Source of the DNA: Kitasatospora phosalacinea | GTDB taxonomy: Bacteria > Actinomycetota > Actinomycetes > Streptomycetales > Streptomycetaceae | Length of the DNA stretch: 9,408 bases | NCBI RefSeq assembly: GCF_000716545.1 | Contig: NZ_JNWZ01000115.1 | Span: 1 to 9,408, forward strand | Direction: 5' to 3' | Shown: in pieces, positions 1 to 4,696 of the stretch | Layout of the letters: every line of letters begins with the position of its first letter | How positions within the stretch are numbered: the first letter of the stretch is position 1 | Notes under the pieces: generated by a model | What the model was told of the DNA's origin: nothing | Databases searched by the model: none | What the model saw: only the letters and a program-made list of their open reading frames with translations | Position numbers and translations under genes: made by a program

Positions 1-1
1 A

Positions 2-247
2 AGACGTACGCCGGCCCTGGGAGCGACCGGCGACCGAACCCCGCCGTCTCACCCCCGCCCGCGTCCGCCGGGGTTTCGCAACATCCGCGCGACAGCGGCC
101 CGTCCGGCAGCCGCACCGAAACCGCCCCGGCCAGGCCCGGGACGGCCTCCCGGCTCGAAGAACAAGCACCGGGCCCCACGCCACAACGTCGGCAAGACAG
201 CCAAACGAGCCGACTCGATCAAGGAACATCAAAGCCGACGAGGATAA
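2..247 (+). pseudogene. C-terminal part of a DDE transposase (IS701-like/NF041680-type), cut by the window edge
   Basis: Frame 2 is open from the window edge to the TAA at 245-247 and encodes about 81 residues. The last 50 residues contain GFRNIRATAARP, a basic Pro/Gly-rich stretch RPGPGRPPGSKNKH, and then RHNVGKTAKRADSIKE. I recognise this as the conserved C-terminal tail of the streptomycete putative transposases related to IS701. The catalytic part would lie upstream, outside the window, so I cannot tell whether the gene is whole or a fragment. The first 20 or so residues (RRTPALGATGDRTPPS) match the family less well, which could reflect drift or a junction. The right end of the insertion sequence should lie just after the stop, where an inverted repeat is seen (249-258 with 277-286). 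The family call comes from remembered sequence similarity, not a search. Confidence 0.7.
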
Positions 248-248
248 A

Positions 249-286
249 CGCCAAGCTCAGTGGCCGTTGCTCAATCGAGCTTGGCG
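249..286. repeat. Perfect 10-bp inverted repeat after the transposase remnant
   Basis: CGCCAAGCTC at 249-258 is the exact reverse complement of GAGCTTGGCG at 277-286, with 18 bases between. It starts one base after the transposase stop codon. It may be an insertion-sequence end, or two abutting ends of different elements, or a weak terminator; no T-run follows. Confidence 0.5.
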
Positions 287-364
287 ATCGCGAGTTCGAG
301 CCTGCCCACTCGGTCGAGTGACCTTCTGGTCGGCTGGGCGTAAGAGAGGGCTCCCGCACAGCTC
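264..364 (+). repeat. Diverged direct repeat, copy 1 (IS5-type leader remnant)
   Basis: This stretch aligns with 1133-1234 at about 75-80 percent identity by eye, with small gaps. Shared blocks include GAGTTCGAG, ACTCGGTCG, GGTCGG and CTCCCGC. Copy 2 is the leader directly upstream of an IS5-type transposase. Copy 1 is therefore probably the left end of a related element whose transposase has been lost. It loses similarity after 364, and no transposase reading frame follows it. Confidence 0.65.
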
Positions 365-379
365 CGGTACCAGGTCGCC

Positions 380-396
380 GCGGGGCTGGGCCCCGC
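380..396. other. GC-rich 7-bp hairpin upstream of the SUKH gene
   Basis: GCGGGGC (380-386) and GCCCCGC (390-396) form a 7-bp stem with a TGG loop, 64 bases before the start codon of the SUKH gene. There is no U-tract. It could be a leader structure or chance in GC-rich DNA. Confidence 0.25.
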
Positions 397-459
397 CGCG
401 TCCGGTGTCACCAGAGCCGGATAGCCTCCGGCGAAGAGGGGCGGCTAACAGGAGCGGAC

Positions 460-1074
460 ATGAACATCGAGGAGATGCTGGACCGGCTCGGCGCGGTGAT
501 CGGGCCGCCGCCTGCGGACGGCGTGGTCCCGGTCCCGTGGGAGCTCGCGCCCCAGGCATTCGGGTTCCAACTGCCCGCGGACTACCGGGCGTTCGTCGAC
601 CGGTACGGGATGGTCAGCATCAGCGGCGAGCTGCACATCTGCACGCCATCGGCAGCGCCCACCCCCGAAACCGGCCAGCCGCTCGGCTTCGAGGGGTTCC
701 TGTACTACACGACGGATCCCTACGGATACTGCGCCATGCTGGCCGAGGCCTACGAGGACGGGGATGACGAGGAGTGCCCGTATCCGCTGTTCCCGGCCGA
801 GGGCGGGCTGCTGAAGTGGGCCAACAACTGGAACTCCGACCATTTCTTCTGGCTGATGCGGGGCCCAGACCCGGACCGGTGGCCGGTCGCTGCCAAGTTC
901 GACTCCCTGCAGAAGTGGGACCTGTTCGAGGGAAGCTTCCTGGAGTTCCTGCTGGCGGCGGTGACACAGCGGTATCCGTACTATCGGGATGTCGTTCCGG
1001 GCGGGATGAAAGAGGTCGGTGACGGCCGCGCCTATCGCCCTCGGGGTGACTGGTCGAAGCAGCTATGGCAATGA
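460..1074 (+). CDS. SUKH/SMI1-KNR4 family protein, possible orphan immunity protein
   Basis: This 204-residue protein starts at ATG 460, preceded by an AGGAG ribosome binding site at 450-454 with 5-base spacing. The N-terminal half shows the SUKH hallmark: a helix followed by FQLPADYRAFVDRYGMVSIS and GELHICTP (residues 36-64), where the LP-x-D-Y-x-x-F-x-x-x-Y-G core is the family signature. The middle is acidic and rich in aromatic residues (YEDGDDEE, then KWANNWNSDHFFWL), as in many SUKH members. The last third has SFLEFLLAAVTQRYPYY, a common closing helix. SUKH proteins are known mainly as immunity proteins that bind and neutralise polymorphic or contact-dependent toxins, often nucleases, in the cytoplasm. 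No signal peptide or membrane segment is seen. No toxin gene lies nearby; both neighbours are transposase remnants, so its partner is unknown and it may be an orphan carried by mobile DNA. Codon use fits the host. Confidence 0.8.
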   Translation: MNIEEMLDRLGAVIGPPPADGVVPVPWELAPQAFGFQLPADYRAFVDRYGMVSISGELHICTPSAAPTPETGQPLGFEGFLYYTTDPYGYCAMLAEAYEDGDDEECPYPLFPAEGGLLKWANNWNSDHFFWLMRGPDPDRWPVAAKFDSLQKWDLFEGSFLEFLLAAVTQRYPYYRDVVPGGMKEVGDGRAYRPRGDWSKQLWQ

Positions 1075-1132
1075 ACCCGCGAACACGATCAACGGCCAGC
1101 TCTGGGGGGCTCCGGCTTGGCCACCTCACCCG

Positions 1133-1234
1133 CCATTACTCAAATGATCTTGGTGATCGTGAGTTCGAGTCTGCCGACTCGGTCGGGTGATCTTCGGTCG
1201 GCAGGGCATGAAAGTGGGGCCTCCCGCGCAGCTC
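1133..1234 (+). repeat. Diverged direct repeat, copy 2 (leader of the IS5-type transposase)
   Basis: Partner of the repeat at 264-364. It lies 39 bases upstream of the IS5-type transposase start and probably represents the left end and leader of that insertion sequence. The interval 1075-1272 holds no gene that I can support apart from this repeat. Confidence 0.65.
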
Positions 1235-1272
1235 GTGGGTGTCGAATCCAGCCGAGCAACAGGAGGCCCCTG

Positions 1273-1919
1273 GTGCCGCAGTCTTCCGTCTCCGTGACGT
1301 TGCCGTCCAACTCCGCACCCCTGTCGTGTGATTGCCTCGCTCACCGGTTCGGGAACGCCGGGGACCGGCCGTACAGGCGTCCGAGGTATCCCTCGGACAT
1401 GACCGACGCGGAGTGGGCGGTGGTGCGCGATGCAATGCCCGTGCCCGCCTGGATGGAAGGCCGCGGCGGGCAGCCGGAGGGCTACTGCCATCGGCAGCTG
1501 ATCGACGCGGTGCGCTACCTGGTCGCAGGCGGCATCGCCTGGAGGGCGGTGCCCGCGGACTTCCCCGCCTGGGACCGCGTCTACGCCTTCTTTCGGCGCT
1601 GGCGGGACAAGGGCCTGGTCGGCGAGTTCCACGACCGGCTGCGCGACCGGGTCCGCGAGGCGGCGGGTCGTGATCCGGAGCCGACCGCTAGGATCATCGA
1701 CGCCCAGTCGGTGAAGGGGGCCGCGTCGGTGCCGGCCATGAGCCGGGGTTCGACGGCGGGAAGAAGGTGAACGGCCGCAAGAGGCACATCGTCGTGGACA
1801 CCCTCGGGCTGCTGCTGGCTGTGGTGGTCACCGCCGCATCCGTCACCGACCGCGAGGCCGGCCGGACGCTCCTGGAGCGGCTGCGGATGCGGCACTGGCG
1901 CATGTGGTGGCGTCGGTAG
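1273..1919 (+). pseudogene. IS5-family transposase, frameshifted and 3'-truncated
   Basis: The GTG start at 1273 has an AGGAGG site at 1261-1266, 6 bases upstream. The first frame runs to TGA 1768-1770 and carries the N-terminal IS5-type (DUF4096-like) domain: RRPRYPSDMTDAEWAVVRDAM, GQPEGYCHRQLIDAVRYLV, IAWRAVPADFP, WDRVYAFFRRWRDKGLV and IIDAQSVKG. The Asp of IIDAQS (1699-1701) is the first residue of the DDE triad. The conserved sequence then jumps to another frame at about 1740-1750 and continues as FDGGKKVNGRKRHIVVDTL, LLLAVVVTAASVTDREAGR, to a TAG at 1917-1919. Similarity stops after about 1900, before the expected VWADGGY block and the catalytic Glu. About the last 40 percent of the protein and the right inverted repeat are absent. 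A remnant that needs both a frameshift and a truncation cannot encode an active transposase. Confidence 0.85.
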
Positions 1920-1963
1920 CGTGCATTTGAGGGCCCGGGTCGCCTCCCTGACAAGTCGCGGCC

Positions 1964-1976
1964 GGGGTCTCACCCC
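1964..1976. other. Small 5-bp hairpin next to the main hairpin
   Basis: GGGGT (1964-1968) and ACCCC (1972-1976) pair around a CTC loop, just left of the strong hairpin at 1985-2019. Together they may form a tandem terminator. Alone it is weak. Confidence 0.25.
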
Positions 1977-1984
1977 TGGATGTG

Positions 1985-2019
1985 CGGAAGGGCTGGACCC
2001 GTGGGGTCCAGCCCTTCCG
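1985..2019 (-). terminator. Perfect 16-bp hairpin, probable terminator
   Basis: Positions 1985-2000 and 2004-2019 are exact reverse complements around a 3-base loop (GTG). The stem is GC-rich with the short A/T block GGAAGGGCTGGACCC. No T-run follows on either strand, which is common for streptomycete terminators. On the minus strand it lies 50 bases after the TAA (2070-2072) of a short coding remnant, so it probably ended that gene. It would also stop + strand reading from the IS5 remnant. Confidence 0.6.
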
Positions 2020-2069
2020 ACTGTAGCAGCAAGCCACTGCAGGCCAGCAGGGCCCAGGCGAGTTGGCAG

Positions 2070-2110
2070 TTACAGACCCGCCCGGTTCAGCAGCGACTCC
2101 ACGTGCTCGC
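2070..2110 (-). pseudogene. Short 3' remnant of an unidentified minus-strand gene, cut by the IS3 element
   Basis: Read on the minus strand from the IS3 left end, one frame gives EHVESLLNRAGL and then TAA (2072-2070), followed by the strong hairpin at 1985-2019. The amphipathic ending, the stop and the terminator-like hairpin together suggest the true 3' end of a gene whose upstream part is missing. The frame is only about 13 codons long, so chance cannot be excluded. It has the same orientation as the transposition operon on the other side of the IS3 element and could be the end of its lost last gene; this is inference. Confidence 0.3.
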
Positions 2111-2129
2111 CCTGAACCGTTCCGGGTTT
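2111..2129 (+). repeat. IS3 left terminal inverted repeat
   Basis: Matches the reverse complement of 3421-3439 at 18 of 19 bases, with the single difference at the inner end. Confidence 0.85.
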
Positions 2130-2163
2130 GGTGGGGACTCGAACACGTGTAAGGATTCGAGTC

Positions 2164-2490
2164 ATGGCACGTCCCTCCTCCTACCCCCTTGAGCTGCGTC
2201 GCCGTGCGGTGCGCATGGTCGCCGAGGTCCTCGGTGACTACCCGAACGAGTCAGCCGCGCTGAAGTCGGTCGCCGAGAAGCTGGGCATCGGCTCGACCGA
2301 GACGCTGCGCAAGTGGGTGCGGCAGGACCAGGTCGACGCCGGGCAGCGGCCCGGGACGACGACCGAGGAGTCCGCGCAGGTCAAGGCGATGAAGAAGGAG
2401 ATCGCCGAGCTGAAGCGGGCGAACGAGATCCTCAAGGCCGCGGCGAGTTTCTTCGCGGCCGAGCTCGACCGGCCACACCAGCGCTCGTAG
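2164..2490 (+). CDS. IS3-family transposase OrfA
   Basis: This 108-residue protein starts at ATG 2164 with an AAGGA site about 10 bases upstream; an upstream GTG at 2128 lies near the inverted repeat and is less likely. It has the typical OrfA design. A helix-turn-helix DNA-binding region (residues 1-50: YPLELRRRAVRMVAE, SVAEKLGIGSTETLRKWVRQ) binds the element ends. A leucine-zipper-like coiled coil follows (residues about 70-95: AMKKEIAELKRANEILKAAA). It closes with FFAAELDRP, the usual OrfA C-terminus. The frame ends at TAG 2488-2490. OrfB continues one base back, so the active OrfAB fusion would need a -1 frameshift in the overlap before 2490. I could not identify a convincing slippery heptamer. 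Confidence 0.9.
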   Translation: MARPSSYPLELRRRAVRMVAEVLGDYPNESAALKSVAEKLGIGSTETLRKWVRQDQVDAGQRPGTTTEESAQVKAMKKEIAELKRANEILKAAASFFAAELDRPHQRS

Positions 2491-3410
2491 CGTTCATCGA
2501 CGAGCACCGGGGCCGCTTCGGCGGCGTCGAGCCGATCTGCCACGTGCTGACCGAGCACGGCTGCAGTATCGCCCCCTCCACCTACTACGCCTTCAACACC
2601 CGCCCTCCTTCGGCGCGTTCAGTGCGCGACGCGGAACTGAAAACGCTGATCAAGCAGGTCTTCGAGGCCAACTTCCGCGTCTACGGGGCCCGCAAGGTCT
2701 GGCACGAGCTGAACCGCCAGGGTCACGCCGTGGCCCGCTGCACCGTTGAGCGCCTCATGCGCGAACTCGGCATCACCGGTGCGGTCCGCGGCAAGCGCGT
2801 GATCACCACTCTCCCGGGCGGGCAGGTCGACCGCGCCCCTGACCTCGTCGAGCGCGACTTCGTTGCCGGCGCCCCGAACCGCTGCTGGGTCGCGGACTTC
2901 ACCTACGTCAAGACCTGGGCCGGGATCGTGTACGCCGCCTTCGCCGTGGACACCTTCTCCCGCCGGATCGTCGGCTGGTCCGCGGCCACCGTCAAGCAGA
3001 CGGTGTTCGTCCTGGACGCGCTGGAGATGGCGATCTGGCAGCGCGACCGCGATCAGAACCCGGTCGTGCCAGGCGAGTTGGTCCACCACAGCGACGCGGG
3101 CAGTCAGTACACGTCGTTCCGCCTGGCCGAGCACCTCGAAGCAGCGGGCATCGCGGCGTCCATCGGCTCGGTCGGCGACGCCTACGACAACGCCCTCATG
3201 GAGAGCACGATCGGGCTGTTCAAGACGGAGCTGATCAAGCCCCGGCGGCCCTGGCGGATCCTCTCGCAGGTCGAGCTCGCCACGGCCGAATGGATCGACT
3301 GGTACAACCACCGCCGACTCCACGGTGAGATAGGCCACGTCCCGCCCATCGAGTACGAGAACACCTACTACCTCACAGCCTCAAAACCGCAGGTCACAAC
3401 CACCACCTGA
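2481..3410 (+). CDS. IS3-family transposase OrfB (catalytic subunit)
   Basis: This is the rve-type DDE integrase-core part of the transposase, in the -1 frame relative to orfA. Conserved sequence begins at LVAFIDEHRGRFGG right at the orfA stop, with no ATG or GTG there, so it is probably made as an OrfAB fusion; the start given is the beginning of recognisable homology. In order it has VEPICHVLTEHGCSIAPSTYY, an HTH_21-like segment (FRVYGARKVWHEL, CTVERLMRELGI), then the core. The catalytic Asp of WVADFTYV is at 2895-2897, the second Asp of HHSDAGSQYTS at 3093-3095 and the Glu of NALMEST at 3201-3203. The second Asp and Glu are separated by 35 residues, the classic DD(35)E spacing. The end has WIDWYNHRRLHGEIGHVPP, as expected. 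No internal stop is present, so the element looks functional. Confidence 0.9.
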   Translation, partial: ALVAFIDEHRGRFGGVEPICHVLTEHGCSIAPSTYYAFNTRPPSARSVRDAELKTLIKQVFEANFRVYGARKVWHELNRQGHAVARCTVERLMRELGITGAVRGKRVITTLPGGQVDRAPDLVERDFVAGAPNRCWVADFTYVKTWAGIVYAAFAVDTFSRRIVGWSAATVKQTVFVLDALEMAIWQRDRDQNPVVPGELVHHSDAGSQYTSFRLAEHLEAAGIAASIGSVGDAYDNALMESTIGLFKTELIKPRRPWRILSQVELATAEWIDWYNHRRLHGEIGHVPPIEYENTYYLTASKPQVTTTT

Positions 3411-3420
3411 GATCTCCATC

Positions 3421-3439
3421 GAACCCGGAACGGTTCAGG
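3421..3439 (-). repeat. IS3 right terminal inverted repeat
   Basis: Reverse complement of the left repeat with one mismatch. It begins 10 bases after the orfB stop codon. Confidence 0.85.
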
Positions 3440-3463
3440 TGGCGCCCAGGGGGTGTTTGCGTT

Positions 3464-4696
3464 CTACCGGGGGCGGCGCTGGCGTGGGGTGTGGTGGGTT
3501 TCGGCTTGGTGGTCGAGGCGTACCTGGTCGAGGGTGTTTTTGGTGATGCGTTCGGTGCCGTCGAGGATGGCGGTTTGGGCGGCTTCGCGGACCAGGCGGG
3601 TGAGGCTGCCGATGCGTCCGGCGGTGCGCTGGTGGAGATAGGGCGCGTGGCGGGGGAGGGTGCCGGGGCGGTGCCGTGCGAGGTCGAGGGCTGCTTCGAG
3701 GTCGGTGACGAGGTCGGTGAAGGGGCGGCGGGCACCGAGGCGGGCGGGTAGGGCACCGGTTTCGATCAGTGAGGCCCGCGCGGCGAGTTGGGCCCCGCGG
3801 ACGCCAGTGAACAGGGGTGTGGTGGTGACGTCGATGCCGGCGTAGACGAACGTTGCGCAGATCTGCTCGGTGAGGTCTTTGAGCAGGTCGGCGGCTTCGG
3901 CGCCGGTGGTGGTGCGGGGGTTGAGGCGGTGGATCTCGTCGATCAGGACCAGTCGTACCCCGGCGGTGTTGTAGGTGTGGGTGACGGCCTGCATGAGCTG
4001 GGCCTGGGTGGTGCGGGTGGTGGCGGGGATGCCGAGGTAGCGGGCGAACTGGGCGGTGAGGGTCTTGGCGCTCGCTCCCGGTGGCACGAGGACGTAGGCG
4101 ACGGGCACCGTGGGGTGCGCGCTGCCGGGCGGGGCGGGGTGTTGGCGCTGGTGGGCGAGGTGGCAGGCGCGGCCGACTTCCAGCAGCGCGGTGGTCTTGC
4201 CGGTGGCCGGTGGGCCGGTGAGGATCAGGCTGGGGCGGGCGGTGGTGCGCTGGTGGCGGCCCAGCAGCATCAGGCGGCGCACGCTGGTGGCGAGGGAGTC
4301 GATGGCGGGGGTGCGCACGGTCACGAACTGCGAGTAGTACGCCAGGCGTTCCTCCACACTGCGCCCGGGACCGCCGGGGGCAGGCGGTGTGGGGGTGGGG
4401 GCGCTGGCGAACTGGGCGAAGCCGCGCCAGGTGTCCACCGGATACGGCGACGAATCCTCTGCCGCGCCCACCGTTCGGGCCGGGACACCCGCGCCCGGTG
4501 TGCCGGACACACCGCCCGCTGCGCCCGGGGTCCGGCGCGGGGCCGCGAGCGTGGGCCGGCGGGCGTTCGCTGCCCCTGGAGTGCCCGCGGGGCCGACGGC
4601 TGCGATGGGCGGTGGTGGGCTGGCCGGGCGGCCTGCCGAAGGACTGGGGACGGCGCCTGGGCGGGCGGGGGTGTTCGGCTGATGGGGTGTCACCAC
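3464..4696 (-). CDS. tniB: TniB/TnsC-type AAA+ ATPase, transposition target-selection regulator
   Basis: About 410 residues. The GTG at 4696 has an AAGGAAG site at 4710-4704 with 7-base spacing; GTG 4693 would give a GTGA overlap with the tniA stop, and GTG 4723 has no ribosome binding site. The first 110 or so residues are Pro/Ala-rich and probably disordered. The AAA+ core follows: Walker A GPPATGKTT (residues about 161-169), Walker B LVLIDEIH (about 249-256), then a sensor-like strand ATFVYAGIDV, RGAQLAARASLIETGALP, and a lid/helical part with GRIGSLTRLVREAAQTAILDG. In Tn7 (TnsC) and Tn5053 (TniB) this ATPase assembles on target DNA, connects the target-recognition protein with the transposase and confers target immunity. 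It is the third of three overlapping genes with the TnsA-like and TniA proteins. TniQ usually comes next, but the gene ends 24 bp before an IS3 element. The Pro-rich N-terminal extension is longer than in the classic family members I know. Confidence 0.88.
   Translation of the reverse strand: MVTPHQPNTPARPGAVPSPSAGRPASPPPPIAAVGPAGTPGAANARRPTLAAPRRTPGAAGGVSGTPGAGVPARTVGAAEDSSPYPVDTWRGFAQFASAPTPTPPAPGGPGRSVEERLAYYSQFVTVRTPAIDSLATSVRRLMLLGRHQRTTARPSLILTGPPATGKTTALLEVGRACHLAHQRQHPAPPGSAHPTVPVAYVLVPPGASAKTLTAQFARYLGIPATTRTTQAQLMQAVTHTYNTAGVRLVLIDEIHRLNPRTTTGAEAADLLKDLTEQICATFVYAGIDVTTTPLFTGVRGAQLAARASLIETGALPARLGARRPFTDLVTDLEAALDLARHRPGTLPRHAPYLHQRTAGRIGSLTRLVREAAQTAILDGTERITKNTLDQVRLDHQAETHHTPRQRRPR

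Larger units (their letters stand above)
2111..3439 (+). mobile_element. Complete IS3-family insertion sequence
   Basis: The element is bounded by terminal inverted repeats: CCTGAACCGTTCCGGGTTT at 2111-2129, and the reverse complement of 3421-3439 matches it at 18 of 19 positions. If the canonical TG...CA ends are used, the element is 2113-3437 (1325 bp). It contains orfA (2164-2490) and orfB in the -1 frame (to 3410), the standard IS3 layout. Left flank CGC (or TCGC) and right flank TGG (or TGGC) do not match, so no 3- or 4-bp target duplication is visible. It sits 24 bp past the stop of the minus-strand tniB gene. Confidence 0.88.

Noticed and set aside
445..843. Minus-strand frame opposite the SUKH gene
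   Set aside because: No recognisable family, while the + strand has a ribosome binding site and a clear SUKH signature.
1941..1953. TGTCAGGGAGG on the minus strand as a possible Tn7-like transposon end
   Set aside because: The orientation would put the tns genes outside the element, and no partner end or repeated binding sites were seen.
2619..3338. Open frame of 239 codons opposite IS3 orfB
   Set aside because: Antisense shadow of a gene with a complete DDE triad.
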